From positions 106,937 to 170,936 of the forward strand of contig NZ_JACEHH010000018.1 in assembly GCF_014154935.1 (NCBI RefSeq): a stretch of DNA of 64,000 bases. The letters are read 5' to 3'. How positions within the stretch are numbered: position 1 is the stretch's first letter; each line of letters opens with the position of its first letter. Positions 1 through 9,305 of the stretch are shown here, one piece after another. A model generated the notes under the pieces. It saw only the letters and a program-made list of their open reading frames with translations. It did not search any database and was not told the origin of the DNA. The translations under genes were made by a program, and so were the position numbers. The DNA is from Stieleria mannarensis (GTDB lineage: Bacteria > Planctomycetota > Planctomycetia > Pirellulales > Pirellulaceae).

Positions 1-2699
1 GCGAGCCCCAAACGGTCGCCTGGGCTTACGATCGCGTCGATGGTGGTCGATCCTTCGGATTCACCGGCGGTCACTGGCATTGGAACTGGGGCAACGACGA
101 CGTGCGACGCTTGGTGACCAACGCCATCCTGTGGACCGCCGGAGAAACGATCGGGCCGGACGGATCGTCGTTGGGAGAAGAATCGGTCGGAATCAAACGG
201 TTGCTGGAAGACCAAGACTACGACCGTCCCAAGGATTTTGACGAAAAAGCCACGGCAGAGCGGTTTCAGCTGACGGCCGAAAAAAAAAAGACAATTCAAG
301 GTGAATCTGCCAAGCCGATCTATCTCTCCGGAAGGTTGACCAGCGAAACCAAGCGGCACCGCGTCGAGATCGATGCGTCGATCGAGGGCGTGTCGGATTT
401 GTATTTGATCGTCGACGACGGCGGTGACGGCTTCGCATGCGATTGGGTGGACTGGGTTGATCCGACCATTCACGGTCCGGACGGATCGAAGTCGCTGGTC
501 GAATTGGGCTGGCAATCGGCGACCAGCGGTTGGGGCAGTGTCAAAAAGAACGCCAATTGCAGCGGAAAACCCTGGTCGGTCGACGGCCAGGTGATCGGAA
601 AGGATGCCATCGGAACGCACGCCGATAGCGTGATCCATTTCAAACTCCCCTCCGGTTTCAATCGGTTGACGGTGACCGGCGCGTTGGACACCGGCGGCAC
701 GAGCCAGAATGGTGGGGCAACCACGAGCGTTCGCTTGGCGGTCTACGCCGGCGCCGTCCCCCCAACCCTCGGCAGCGCCCCGGACAATACAAGCGACGGC
801 GACCAACGCGACCCCGGCAACGCGATCGCCGGCATCACCATCGCCGAAGGCCTGGAAGCGACCCTGGCGGCCAGCGAACCGCTGCTCCGCAGCCTGACCA
901 ATCTGGACATCGATTCGCGCGGACGCGTCTGGGTCTGTGACGTGATGAACTATCGACGCAACCAGGGATCACGGCCCGAAGGCGATCGGATCTTGATCCT
1001 GGAGGACACCGACGGCGACGGGGTCATGGACGACGCCAAGACCTTTTACCAGGGCCGTGACATCGATTCGGCGATGGGCATCTGCGTGCTCGAAAATGCG
1101 ACCGGGGCGGATGTCATCGTGACCGCATCGCCCAACGTCTGGCGTTTCGTTGATACCGATGGAGACGACGTGCCGGACAGCAAGACGGCGATGTTCACTG
1201 GTGTCGGCAACCCACAACACGACCACTCCGGTCACTCGTTCTTGTTCGGCCCCGACGGAAAACTCTACTGGAACTTCGGCAACACCGGCGAGCAGGTCAA
1301 AGACGCCGACGGTGAAACAGTCATCGACATTCATGGCCGGGCGGTGATCGACAACGGGGCACCGCTTTTCGGCGGCATGCCCTTTCGTTGCGATCTGGAC
1401 GGGTCGAATTTCGAAGTCCTGGCCCACAACTTTCGCAACAACTGGGAAACGACTGTCGATTCGTTCGGAACGCTTTGGCAAAGTGACAACGACGACGACG
1501 GCAACCGCGGAACCCGCATCAACTTCGTCATGGAGCATGGCAATTACGGCTATCGCGACGAAATCACCGGTGGCGGCTGGCGCGAACCGCGGATCAACCA
1601 GGAAGCTGAAATCATGCACCGTCACTGGCACCTGAACGACCCCGGCGTCGTCCCCAACATGTTGCAAACCGGTGCCGGATCGCCCAGCGGAATCTGTTTC
1701 TACGAAGGCCGATTGCTGCCGAAACGATTTTGGGACCAGATCATTCACTGTGACCCCGGCCCCAACATGGTTCGCGCCTACCCGTCCAAACCCGACGGCG
1801 CCGGTTACAGCGCGACGATCGAACCGCTGATGACGGGCACCGCCGATCGTTGGTTTCGCCCCGCCGACGTCTGCACCGCGCCGGACGGTTCACTATTCGT
1901 GACCGATTGGTACGATCCCGGCGTGGGAGGGCACCGTCAAGGCGACTCGGATCGCGGCCGGCTGTTCCGGCTGGCACCTCCGGGAACCGATTACAAAATC
2001 CCGACGTTCGACTTCACGACGCCCCGCGGAGCCGTCGACGCGCTGCGAAACCCCAACCTGGCGGTGCGGGCGCGGGCTTGGCGATCACTGCACGCGATGG
2101 GGCAAATGGCGGAACCTGCGCTCTTGGAACTTTATGCCGATGCGAACCCACGACTGCGTGCCCGCGCGCTGTGGTTGCTCGGCAAGATCGAGGGGCGTGG
2201 CGAACATTATGTCGCCGAGGCGCTGGCCGATTCGAATCCCGATCTTCGCATCACGGCGATCCGGTTGGCCAAGCAACTGACCGACAAGCCCTCGCGTTGG
2301 TTGGCCGATGCGGCCGATGACCCGTCCGCGGCCGTCCGACGTGAACTTGCCGTCGCCCTTCGTTACGACACCGGCGATGCCATGCCATCGCTTTGGGCCA
2401 AACTGGCGACGGCCTACGATGGCCACGACCGTTGGTACCTGGAAGCACTGGGGATCGGCAGCGACGTCCGCGCCGCCGAATGTTTCGACGCCTACCTGGA
2501 CGCCGTCAACGGACGCTGGGACACCCCCGCCGGCCGAGACCTGGTGTGGCGCGTGCGGGCCCCCAAGGCGGCCGACGCGATGGTCGCGTTGATCGCCGAT
2601 CCCGACCGGCCGCTGCAAGAAACCGATCGCTACTTCCGCAGCCTTGAATTCCATGATTCAGACGTTCGCGGTGCGGCGCTGCGGCGGTTGCTCCCCTGA
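1..2699 (+). CDS. ThuA / NPCBM-like / PVC-type dehydrogenase protein, 5'-truncated by window edge
   Basis: The reading frame is already open at base 3. The first residues (GFTGGHWHWNWGNDDVRR) match the end of a ThuA-like (trehalose-utilisation type) domain, so the true start lies upstream and an internal GTG at 102 is not the start. An NPCBM-like beta domain follows at about bases 330-760, then a PVC-type 'membrane-bound dehydrogenase' beta-propeller at about 820-1970 with Asp/Gly-rich calcium-loop-like turns such as DTDGDGVMDD, then HEAT-like helices to the stop. In planctomycetes such proteins are secreted and are usually linked with sugar or polysaccharide breakdown; the substrate cannot be read here. 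Many relatives carry a C-terminal haem-c domain. Here that part is a separate gene 53 bases downstream. Confidence 0.85.
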   Translation, partial: EPQTVAWAYDRVDGGRSFGFTGGHWHWNWGNDDVRRLVTNAILWTAGETIGPDGSSLGEESVGIKRLLEDQDYDRPKDFDEKATAERFQLTAEKKKTIQGESAKPIYLSGRLTSETKRHRVEIDASIEGVSDLYLIVDDGGDGFACDWVDWVDPTIHGPDGSKSLVELGWQSATSGWGSVKKNANCSGKPWSVDGQVIGKDAIGTHADSVIHFKLPSGFNRLTVTGALDTGGTSQNGGATTSVRLAVYAGAVPPTLGSAPDNTSDGDQRDPGNAIAGITIAEGLEATLAASEPLLRSLTNLDIDSRGRVWVCDVMNYRRNQGSRPEGDRILILEDTDGDGVMDDAKTFYQGRDIDSAMGICVLENATGADVIVTASPNVWRFVDTDGDDVPDSKTAMFTGVGNPQHDHSGHSFLFGPDGKLYWNFGNTGEQVKDADGETVIDIHGRAVIDNGAPLFGGMPFRCDLDGSNFEVLAHNFRNNWETTVDSFGTLWQSDNDDDGNRGTRINFVMEHGNYGYRDEITGGGWREPRINQEAEIMHRHWHLNDPGVVPNMLQTGAGSPSGICFYEGRLLPKRFWDQIIHCDPGPNMVRAYPSKPDGAGYSATIEPLMTGTADRWFRPADVCTAPDGSLFVTDWYDPGVGGHRQGDSDRGRLFRLAPPGTDYKIPTFDFTTPRGAVDALRNPNLAVRARAWRSLHAMGQMAEPALLELYADANPRLRARALWLLGKIEGRGEHYVAEALADSNPDLRITAIRLAKQLTDKPSRWLADAADDPSAAVRRELAVALRYDTGDAMPSLWAKLATAYDGHDRWYLEALGIGSDVRAAECFDAYLDAVNGRWDTPAGRDLVWRVRAPKAADAMVALIADPDRPLQETDRYFRSLEFHDSDVRGAALRRLLP

Positions 2700-2752
2700 A
2701 CGCACCGGCCTGGTTGATCTGTCCGACACTTCTCTCCCCCCACCTTCCCCCG

Positions 2753-3895
2753 ATGACGATGAAAGTTCACTCGTTGACCCTGACCGCTGCATTGCTGATT
2801 CTTGTCTCGCCGCCGGCGCGGGCCGCTGACACCGACTCACGGGCCGACCTAGCCCAGGCCCGCCAGGATGCCATCATCGTGCGAGCGGTCGAGCGGATCA
2901 GCGGTTATGACTACCGGTCCGATCCCGCGGTCGCCCAGGCGGTCAAGCGTCAGATCCGGCGCAGCCAGGGGACGCCGGAGTTCATGCGATTGGTCAAGCG
3001 ATTCAAACCCGATGGGATTGAAACCCAGTTGGTCAAAACGTTGGTCGGCCAGGACCGATCGTCGGCGGTCCAGTCGGCCGATCTGTTGTTGGAACTGGAG
3101 GCCGGACGGAAAGCGATTCGCCGACTGTTGAATTCAACCGACCAGTCGCTTTCTGTCATCGAAGCGCTCGGATTGCTGGGCAACGGCCGCGCGATCCATT
3201 TCCTTGCCGAGGTTGCCAGCGACGCCGAGCGTCCGTTTGACCAACGCCGTGCCGCCGTCGCCGGATTAACAAAATCCCAAGGCGGTGAAAAACGACTGGT
3301 CGAATTGGCAACCGAAAAAACACTCGTCGGCGACACGTTTCTAATCGCCGGTGCGTTGCTCTCACGCAGCAAGGACAGTGGCATCCGCGATGCCGCCGCC
3401 AAAGTGCTTCCGCAACCGGCCTCCAAGGACGCCAAGCCGCTGCCGCCGATCGATGAATTGGCCAAGCAACGCGGTGATGTCGCCGCCGGGTTAAAATTGT
3501 TCCGCGGCGAAGCGACCTGTGCCAACTGTCACATCGTCAATGACTACGGCAAAGACGTCGGGCCGAATCTGTCCGAGATCGGAACCAAACTTTCGCGTGA
3601 AGCGATGCTGACGGCCGTCTTGGCCCCCAGTGCCGGCATCAGCCACAACTATGAAAACTTCAGCGTGTTGACCGAAGAAGGTCAGGTGATCACGGGCCTG
3701 AAAATCTCACAAACCGACAACGAAGTTGTGATCCGAACGGCCGATGCGATCGATCGAACGATCCCCGGCGAGGACGTGGTGACGATCAAGAAGAGCGACA
3801 AATCGATCATGCCGGAGAATCTGCATCACATCACCGGCCAACAGGGGTTGGTCGACATCGTGGAATACATGATGACGCTGAAGAAGAAAGGCTGA
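2753..3895 (+). CDS. secreted haem-c binding protein with HEAT-like repeats (Planctomycete-type haem domain)
   Basis: About 380 aa. A signal peptide (MKVHSLTLTAALLILV..ARAA) supports a start at 2753 or 2759 rather than the upstream ATG at 2714. The middle is helical and HEAT-like. Near residue 260 there is a c-type haem motif, CANCH, followed by VGPNLSEIG and AGISHNYENF, the pattern of the planctomycete haem-binding domain found at the C-terminus of PVC dehydrogenases. It probably receives electrons from the upstream dehydrogenase in the periplasm. The pair looks like a split version of a protein that is often a single chain. The stop abuts the stop of the next, convergent gene with no base between. 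Confidence 0.8.
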   Translation: MTMKVHSLTLTAALLILVSPPARAADTDSRADLAQARQDAIIVRAVERISGYDYRSDPAVAQAVKRQIRRSQGTPEFMRLVKRFKPDGIETQLVKTLVGQDRSSAVQSADLLLELEAGRKAIRRLLNSTDQSLSVIEALGLLGNGRAIHFLAEVASDAERPFDQRRAAVAGLTKSQGGEKRLVELATEKTLVGDTFLIAGALLSRSKDSGIRDAAAKVLPQPASKDAKPLPPIDELAKQRGDVAAGLKLFRGEATCANCHIVNDYGKDVGPNLSEIGTKLSREAMLTAVLAPSAGISHNYENFSVLTEEGQVITGLKISQTDNEVVIRTADAIDRTIPGEDVVTIKKSDKSIMPENLHHITGQQGLVDIVEYMMTLKKKG

Positions 3896-4852
3896 TCAGC
3901 GGTACTGGCCGTGACAGTCGTCGCAGGACTGGGTGACCGCGCCGACGGCTTGGCTGATCGCATTGTAGTCGTCCAGTTCCAAGCCACGGGTGACGCCCCG
4001 GGCGGCTTTGGTCATCGCTTCGCTGAGTGCGGCATAGTCTTCGTCATCGGCGTCGTCCATGCCTTCGGCGACCAGGATGCGGCCGATGATCGCCAGCAAT
4101 TCGGCCGGGCGGCGGACGTCACTCGGTTCGGCTTTGACGTCGTCGGCACTGTTGGTGGCGGTGCGCAGTTGTTCCTTCAATATTTCGGCGTATTCCATCA
4201 ACGGCGCTCGGTCGGCGATCGACGCCCAATCGTTGCTCTCGGCGGCTTTGCCCCCACGTAGTCCGGTGCCCGACATCAAGTCTTGCAAGTCGTCCTTACG
4301 GGCCCGCGCCTCGTTGAACACCTGGTTGGTGCCGGCGTTGCAATTGAACGCCGTTCGCCCCAGCAGGTCACGAGCGACGGCCGCGTCATCTTTCCACCGC
4401 ACGTCGCCCTGGTACTCGGTGATGATCGCAAACAGGCTGCTCATCACCATCAAATCCAACCGCGCGTCCTCATAGCCGCCGCTCTTAAACGGTCCGGGCT
4501 GGGTGACGACGGAATCGTAATGCAGTTTCACGCGTTTGATCTCGTCCTCGATCGAAGTCGGGGAAATCAACTTGTCCCATCGCCCGGCATCGGCCTTGCC
4601 ACCGTCCTCGGGGGTGGTGGTTGCCGCCAACGTGGACGGGGCGTTTTGCTTTCTCAACTCCTGCAGCGTCGGTCGTTGGCCGCGGATCGCATCGCCGACG
4701 GAGTCAAAGAAAATGCCTTGGGTGGCATCGGCAGAAAATTTTGGCTTCGGGGCACGTTTTTCTTCGCCCCAGGCGAGGTACGCGTGGGTGGAAAAAAACA
4801 CCGATCCGGACAGCAAAAGGGCGGCACGAAAGGTGCGATTTCGGGGTTTCAT
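3896..4852 (-). CDS. exported cytochrome c'-like helical protein
   Basis: About 318 aa with the start placed at MKPRNRTFRAALLLSGSVFF, a signal peptide. An upstream ATG at 4873 would add seven residues. The protein is mostly helical and ends in CDDCHGQYR. A CxxCH motif right at the C-terminus followed by an aromatic residue and Arg is the arrangement of cytochrome c' four-helix bundles. The N-terminal two thirds match nothing I recognise. It converges on the haem protein gene, so the region holds two haem-c proteins on opposite strands. Its function is unknown; electron transfer or gas binding would fit the fold. Confidence 0.75.
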   Translation of the reverse strand: MKPRNRTFRAALLLSGSVFFSTHAYLAWGEEKRAPKPKFSADATQGIFFDSVGDAIRGQRPTLQELRKQNAPSTLAATTTPEDGGKADAGRWDKLISPTSIEDEIKRVKLHYDSVVTQPGPFKSGGYEDARLDLMVMSSLFAIITEYQGDVRWKDDAAVARDLLGRTAFNCNAGTNQVFNEARARKDDLQDLMSGTGLRGGKAAESNDWASIADRAPLMEYAEILKEQLRTATNSADDVKAEPSDVRRPAELLAIIGRILVAEGMDDADDEDYAALSEAMTKAARGVTRGLELDDYNAISQAVGAVTQSCDDCHGQYR

Positions 4853-5131
4853 CACGGGGCTCGACCGGTGCAATGGCAGGATGGTTTCCGTCAGTGTAGT
4901 TCAGTCTAGCACCGCAAAGAAACCGGTGCCGAGTGTCCGATAAAGGATGGTGAAGAGGTGACGGCCCAAGCGGGGGTTTGCGGGCAGGAAGGCTGGTCTG
5001 GTTGAATCCGCCAAGACCAAAGTCGCGGCGACGAATGATCCCGCGCCCCGGATCCAATCGAAACCTGCCCGGGTGATCGGGGTTGATAGGAGAGTGAAGG
5101 GATTCGCACCAATTACGAGGGGAACGATTAA
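4853..5131. other. intergenic, divergent promoter region
   Basis: This stretch lies between the minus-strand cytochrome gene and the plus-strand zinc-ribbon gene. No coding potential or repeat was seen apart from a possible ribosome binding site GAGGGG at 5117-5122, nine bases before the GTG at 5132. Confidence 0.5.
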
Positions 5132-5488
5132 GTGGATAAACAAGAAAACGAACGCATCACGTGCCGATGCCCGCGTGGACATAAGCTGCGTGGTGGGACG
5201 AACCTGATCGGCGAAACGGTCCGCTGCCCGCGCTGCAGCGAAAAATTCGTCTTCGGATATCAAGTACGAAAAGACGTGACCGACACGGCCGTGGTGCGGA
5301 TCCTGGGCGATGGCCCGGCGACCCCCACGCCGCCGGCGAAACGCGAACCCAAGCTGCGGCCGTGCTCACGCTGCGGCGTTGCGATCAGCGCGGCGGCCAG
5401 CGTTTGCAAACACTGCAATTGCTACGTCGGCATCCTGCCGGATTTCCTGAGCAAGCTTTCCGACGGCAGCTCCATCCACACCAATTGA
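5132..5488 (+). CDS. double zinc-ribbon small protein
   Basis: 118 aa starting at GTG, preceded by GAGGGG. Two Cys4-type zinc ribbons are visible. The first is near residues 11-36 (CRCPRGHKL ... CPRCSEKF), like ribbons often found at the N-terminus of planctomycete proteins. The second is near residues 80-98 (CSRCGVAI ... CKHCNCY). There is no signal peptide or membrane segment, so it is cytosolic. A role in nucleic-acid or protein binding is possible but not shown by the sequence. Confidence 0.75.
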   Translation: MDKQENERITCRCPRGHKLRGGTNLIGETVRCPRCSEKFVFGYQVRKDVTDTAVVRILGDGPATPTPPAKREPKLRPCSRCGVAISAAASVCKHCNCYVGILPDFLSKLSDGSSIHTN

Positions 5489-5517
5489 ACGCACTGCCAG
5501 CGGGACGCGTGAACGAG

Positions 5518-5577
5518 CGGCCTGTCACCTCCTTTCGATCACAAACTGAGCCGTCGGCTCACTAAATCAACAGGCCG
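5518..5577 (+). ncRNA. nested hairpin element carrying an anti-SD-like sequence
   Basis: CGGCCTGT (5518-5525) can pair with ACAGGCCG (5570-5577). Inside sits a second hairpin, TGAGCC/GGCTCA (5547-5552 with 5556-5561). Between the left outer arm and the inner stem lies TCACCTCCTTTC (5524-5535), the same string as the 3' tail of bacterial 16S rRNA. It could be a terminator of the zinc-ribbon gene, a leader of the lipoprotein gene, or a small RNA. Only the base pairing is seen directly. Confidence 0.35.
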
Positions 5578-5591
5578 TTAACGCAACGTGC

Positions 5592-5606
5592 TGGCATGAA
5601 CTGCCA
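5592..5606. promoter_or_regulatory. operator-like dyad TGGCA-N5-TGCCA
   Basis: TGGCA TGAAC TGCCA is a perfect 5-bp dyad 36 bases before the start of the lipoprotein gene. It is a possible regulator site; no regulator is known. Confidence 0.25.
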
Positions 5607-5641
5607 CAATTCTTCCTCACATCCAAACGTGGATTCGTTTC

Positions 5642-6046
5642 GTGCGCACACTTTTCAACGTTTCAACCGGCCTCCTGATCACATTGATCGCCGTCGGTTG
5701 CAGTCGTACGCCGCCACCGCCGGCGGCCGACGCAAACGTCGGCGTTGTGACCGTTGAGATCCTGTCCGGTGACACGGACAAGCGATCGATCCAAGTCCCG
5801 GATGTCGCCGACGGGGCGACGCTTGAATCGGTGATGCGGATGGTTGAAGAGGTTCCAGTCAGCGTCTCGGGTAGCGGAACGACCGCATTTGTCGATTCGA
5901 TCGGCGACGTGCAAACCGACGCCACTCAGGGCTGGACGTTCAAGGTCGACGGAGAATTTGCCAACCAAGGCATCGGCCAAACCGTGTTGCATCCGCCGAC
6001 CACGGTGACTTGGTCCTACGGCGCGTTTGAGATGGAGACGCCGTAA
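5642..6046 (+). CDS. lipoprotein with DUF4430-like domain
   Basis: 134 aa from a GTG start. The N-terminus is a lipoprotein signal (LLITLIAVGC), so Cys20 would be lipidated. The mature part contains GATLESVMRMV... and ...GWTFKVDGEFANQGIGQTVLHPPTTVTWSYG. This is the pattern of DUF4430 / transcobalamin-C-terminal-like small beta domains (a 'W.(F/Y).(V/I)NG' core followed by 'V..GD.I.W.Y'). In other bacteria such domains sit on surface proteins, some of which bind corrinoids. Ligand binding here is not shown. An operator-like dyad and a structured element lie just upstream. Confidence 0.7.
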   Translation: MRTLFNVSTGLLITLIAVGCSRTPPPPAADANVGVVTVEILSGDTDKRSIQVPDVADGATLESVMRMVEEVPVSVSGSGTTAFVDSIGDVQTDATQGWTFKVDGEFANQGIGQTVLHPPTTVTWSYGAFEMETP

Positions 6047-6070
6047 TCGCTCCGCGGGCAGACGGCACGG

Positions 6071-7108
6071 CTACAGCCGACGGAGCCCGTCTTCGGTCAT
6101 CGGGTTGGGGATTTCGAAATCGACTTCATCGATCCGCCCCAGCGTCTCTTCGGTCAAGATTAAATCGCGGGCCTCGAGCGATTCGTTGAGCTGTTCGACC
6201 GAGGTGGCGCCGATGATGGTCGAGGCGACAAAATCGTGTTGACGACTCCAAGCGACCGCCAAGGCGGTGACGCTGACGCCGATGCTCTTGGCAATCTCCA
6301 TCAACCGATCGGTGGTTTCCAGCGTGCGGTCGTTGACGAACCGTTTTGCCATCCGCTTTTGACGTTCTCCGTCGCCGGTCAGGTAGTCGGTAAAGCGAGC
6401 TCCCGGTGGCGGACCGTCCTGGTACTTGCCCGTCAGCACGCCCCCGCCCAGCGGCGAATAGGGCAACAGCGAAATGCCTTCGCGGCGACAGACCTGCGCC
6501 AGTTCACTCTCACAGCGACGATTGATCAGGCTGAAATTATTTTGCACGGTTTCGTAGCGGTCGACGTCACAGACGTCCGCCGCCCAACACGCCTTCATCA
6601 TGCCCCAGCAGGTCTCGTTGCTGGCACCGATCGCACGCACCTTGCCCTCGTCACGCAGTTCCGTCAGCACCCCCAACACCTCCTCGTACGGCATGCCGTG
6701 GTCGGGCCAGTGGGTCTGGTACAGATCGATGTAGTCCGTGCCGAGTCGACGGAGTGAATCTTCGCAGGCCTGGACGATTTGAGTGCGATCCAGTGCGGTC
6801 TTTCCGTGGCGGACCGGGGGCTTGAACCAGCCGTGACCGGGGCCGGTCACTTTGGTCGCGACGATCACCGATTCGCGCGGCTTTGTCTTCAACCAACGGC
6901 CCACGATTTGTTCGGTCACCCCGACACGCTCGGCCGAGGGCGGAACGGGATAAATTTCGGCGGCATCAAAAAAATCGATCCCGGCGTCAAAGGCGGTGTC
7001 GCATATGCGATGACTGAGCGCTTCGTCGCACTGAAGCCCAAATGTCATCGTGCCCATACAAATGTCGCTGACGACGATTCCACTGCGTCCAAGTCTACGT
7101 TGCTGCAT
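6071..7108 (-). CDS. aldo/keto reductase (Tas-like, NADPH-dependent)
   Basis: 345 aa starting at [24 protein letters not shown], the usual opening of the family; the ORF extends 12 codons upstream without support. The catalytic set is visible: Asp and Tyr in FFDAAEIYP, Lys in IVATKV, His in YQTHWPD. The C-terminal coenzyme-binding segment [18 protein letters not shown] is present. The length and the insert after [13 protein letters not shown] resemble E. coli Tas-type reductases. It should reduce aldehydes or ketones in the cytosol; the physiological substrate is unknown. It converges on the lipoprotein gene. Confidence 0.9.
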   Translation of the reverse strand: MQQRRLGRSGIVVSDICMGTMTFGLQCDEALSHRICDTAFDAGIDFFDAAEIYPVPPSAERVGVTEQIVGRWLKTKPRESVIVATKVTGPGHGWFKPPVRHGKTALDRTQIVQACEDSLRRLGTDYIDLYQTHWPDHGMPYEEVLGVLTELRDEGKVRAIGASNETCWGMMKACWAADVCDVDRYETVQNNFSLINRRCESELAQVCRREGISLLPYSPLGGGVLTGKYQDGPPPGARFTDYLTGDGERQKRMAKRFVNDRTLETTDRLMEIAKSIGVSVTALAVAWSRQHDFVASTIIGATSVEQLNESLEARDLILTEETLGRIDEVDFEIPNPMTEDGLRRL

Positions 7109-7275
7109 CGAAGTGCTCTCGGGAAAAAAACTCAACTCATCCAAGCGGCTATTCTTTTAACACGTTTGCCGGCGATCCCCAACCAGTGGCCGTTATGCGT
7201 GGCTTTACGTGCGAATGCCCGGCGATCGTCTACGCAAACCTCGTTTGGAATGTCGGCCCTGGATTTCAGCAGAGG

Positions 7276-7489
7276 ACGGCAGAATGAGAAGGCGGCGGAG
7301 ATGGGGCAAAAAGATAGGAGGGAATGACGCGGGCAGAATGATACGGGGCAGAATGATAGTGTGCCGGAGAGGGGGCAAAACGATGGGGGCAAAACGATGG
7401 AGATGAATCGTCGGAACTCGATTGCACCGCATCGCGGTTCCGCTATCTCATCATTCTGCCCCATTGTTTTGCCCCCATCGTTTTGCCCC
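7276..7489. repeat. repeat family A, copy 1: inverted clusters of GGGCAGAATGAT / GGGGCAAAACGATGG words
   Basis: The left arm (about 7276-7403) holds tandem words GGCAGAATGA, GGGGCAGAATGAT and GGGGGCAAAACGATGG. The right arm (7447-7488) holds the same words in reverse complement (CATCATTCTGCCCC, CCCATCGTTTTGCCCC). The arms are separated by about 45 unique bases, so the transcript could fold into a long stem. The right arm ends directly at the stop codon of the DUF6807 gene. A second copy lies at 57787-58015. Confidence 0.85.
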
Positions 7490-8542
7490 TCACCACTCCC
7501 GCACCCGTTCCACTTCATATTGCCGGTGCGGTTCGTCGTTGCCAGGTTTTCGGATGCGAAACCCCGGACGTTTCATGAAAGCTTCCTGCACCTGTTCGGC
7601 ATGATTCAGGTCGGCCGGTCCCGCATGGGCGTACAGCAGGTAGCGGAGAACCAGAGGGCTGTCGTCCGTGACTTCGATCGCCGTTTTCATTCCCGGTGCT
7701 GCTCCCATCCAGCCGTCCTGACGCACATGCCAGTGGGTCGGGTACCCAGGGTTGTCGGGGTGGTCGAAGTAGCTAATCCCTTCTTCGACAACCCTTCGTT
7801 CCTGCGGCCCGGCAACGGCGATCGGCCCGGAATAGTCCATCCATCGCGACCGTTGTTCGTGAAGTTTCGGTTCCCCTTGCACGCCGGCATCGTTGGTCAA
7901 TCGTCCGCCGCCGAAGTAGGCCGAAAGGCTGGCGGCAACGCGGACGGCCAAGACGCCGAAATTCGTTTGCTCCAGCGTCACTTTCTGTCGGCCTTCACCC
8001 GGGCGAAACGTCAACTGAAACTCGACCGCGTGTTCTCCTGCACTCGCGTCATTGTCGATCGGCATCAGTGCGACGACGACATCCTGCTGCATCCGCTCGG
8101 CGCCATCTCCGTCGATCCACACCAAGTGCGTCGCCATGACGGCTTCCTCATCGCCATCGCGATAGCGGTACCAATGGGTCTGTCGAATCTTCGTTCCCGC
8201 CCCATCACCCCAGAAATTGATGCCGTCGACTTTGTGATGGGCAAACCACACCGATCGGTGATGGTCATGGTTCTGGGCGCCCGGGTGCCCCATCCGCGTC
8301 AACGTTTCGCCGGACGGTCCGTTGAAGGGATAAAAAAACGGACGCGGGTACTGATCGCCGTAATGCCAACGCAACTTCTCTTGGCCATCGATCCGCAACG
8401 ACACTTCATGGTTGGCCAACGGCACGATCTCGCATCGAGGCGGCCGATACTGCTGGGCGATCCCGGCACGTGCAACACAGAAAAGCGTCAGAAGGACCGG
8501 CAGCCAAAGACGGAAACCGGTTGTCGTCGAGTTGTGGTTCAT
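7490..8542 (-). CDS. secreted DUF6807 (PmoA-type) family protein
   Basis: 350 aa with a signal peptide (LWLPVLLTLFCVARAGIAQ). The motifs HYGDQYPRPFFYPFNGPSGETLTRMGHPGAQNHDHHRSVWFAHHKVDGINFW and YLLYAHAGPADLNHAEQVQEAFMKRPGFR are the hallmarks of the DUF6807 / 'methane oxygenase PmoA-like' family of PVC and Bacteroidetes bacteria. Despite that family name, nothing suggests methane oxidation. The fold is beta-rich and the family often lies with secreted carbohydrate genes. The histidine cluster DHH may bind metal or form an active site; this is inference. Confidence 0.8.
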   Translation of the reverse strand: MNHNSTTTGFRLWLPVLLTLFCVARAGIAQQYRPPRCEIVPLANHEVSLRIDGQEKLRWHYGDQYPRPFFYPFNGPSGETLTRMGHPGAQNHDHHRSVWFAHHKVDGINFWGDGAGTKIRQTHWYRYRDGDEEAVMATHLVWIDGDGAERMQQDVVVALMPIDNDASAGEHAVEFQLTFRPGEGRQKVTLEQTNFGVLAVRVAASLSAYFGGGRLTNDAGVQGEPKLHEQRSRWMDYSGPIAVAGPQERRVVEEGISYFDHPDNPGYPTHWHVRQDGWMGAAPGMKTAIEVTDDSPLVLRYLLYAHAGPADLNHAEQVQEAFMKRPGFRIRKPGNDEPHRQYEVERVREW

Positions 8543-8738
8543 GGTGAGTTAACGTTCATCATTGATGGTTTGCAAGCCACTTCCAGTCGCACACCGCATA
8601 CAGCCCAAGCAAAAGCGGTATCGAGGACTGCGGTGACGATTCGGAAGCGATGTCCTGCCGAACATCATAGCGTTTGACCAACCGTGTCGCAGACTTGGTG
8701 GATGCTCGACGGATCATCCAACCAGGGAGGAAAACGCG

Positions 8739-8960
8739 ATGCAGTCGTTTCGAGTCGGCAAGGGAATTCAGGTGGAAGTTTGCAGGGCCAACAACCGTGC
8801 CGAATGGACCCCGTACACGACGACCAGGACGAACACGTTTGACGAACCGGTCAGCCGCACCCGCTCGACCGTCGTCTTCCGCAGTGGACGCTGGTTGCTG
8901 CGGGTCAAGCCGCACCACGTCGAAATGTTCAATGGGCTGCGGTGGCTGCGACTGAAGTGA
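8739..8960 (+). CDS. small conserved-looking protein
   Basis: 73 aa (MQSFRVGKGIQVEV ... VFRSGRWLLRVKPHHVEMFNGLRWLRLK). It has a good ribosome binding site, GGGAGGA at 8725-8731, eight bases before the ATG. It is basic, without signal peptide or membrane helix, and probably forms a small beta barrel. The good start signal makes it a likely real gene. Its function is unknown. Confidence 0.6.
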   Translation: MQSFRVGKGIQVEVCRANNRAEWTPYTTTRTNTFDEPVSRTRSTVVFRSGRWLLRVKPHHVEMFNGLRWLRLK

Positions 8961-9153
8961 CCGGATACCGATCGCGAACTCCCCGGCAACGTGGTCGTGC
9001 AGTTTTCAAAGTATCCCTCCCAGGGAACCGTGAAATGTATTGCTGATTCATGACGATGCGTCCCCTCACCCCCGGCCTGGCCTGATGAAAATCAACGGAA
9101 CTTGGAAGGTTGGGTAGGTTCGGGGACGTTCAACGATTCTGCTGGATCCCTCG
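8961..9153. other. intergenic, no gene seen
   Basis: This is the first part of a 540-base gap between the convergent small gene and pyrD. The rest of the gap holds repeat families F and G (separate entries) and about 130 bases in which I see nothing. Confidence 0.5.
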
Positions 9154-9253
9154 ATTGCAAATTGCAAATTGTTCATTGCAAATTTGAAATTTGCCGGGAA
9201 TCGTCGCTCAAATCATTTTGCATTTTGCAGTGTTCATTTTGCAATTTGCAATC
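9154..9253. repeat. repeat family F: AT-rich inverted repeat of TTGCAAATTGCAAA words
   Basis: In this GC-rich sequence, 9154-9194 is a run of TTGCAAATTGCAAATTG and TTCATTGCAAATTTG. Bases 9216-9253 repeat it in reverse complement (CATTTTGCATTTTGCAG, TTCATTTTGCAATTTGCAA). It gives a long imperfect stem. Base composition is strongly unlike the neighbours. Confidence 0.8.
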
Positions 9254-9305
9254 ATTGTCTGTTCGCCAGTATCAGACGCCACTCAATTTTCATCAGGCCA
9301 CCCCC

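Noticed and set aside
4901..5263. 120-aa minus-strand frame with a hydrophobic stretch
   Set aside because: It overlaps the zinc-ribbon gene antisense, has no ribosome binding site and no recognisable family.
7361..8677. 438-aa plus-strand frame
   Set aside because: It runs through repeat A and antisense to the DUF6807 gene and shows no family pattern.
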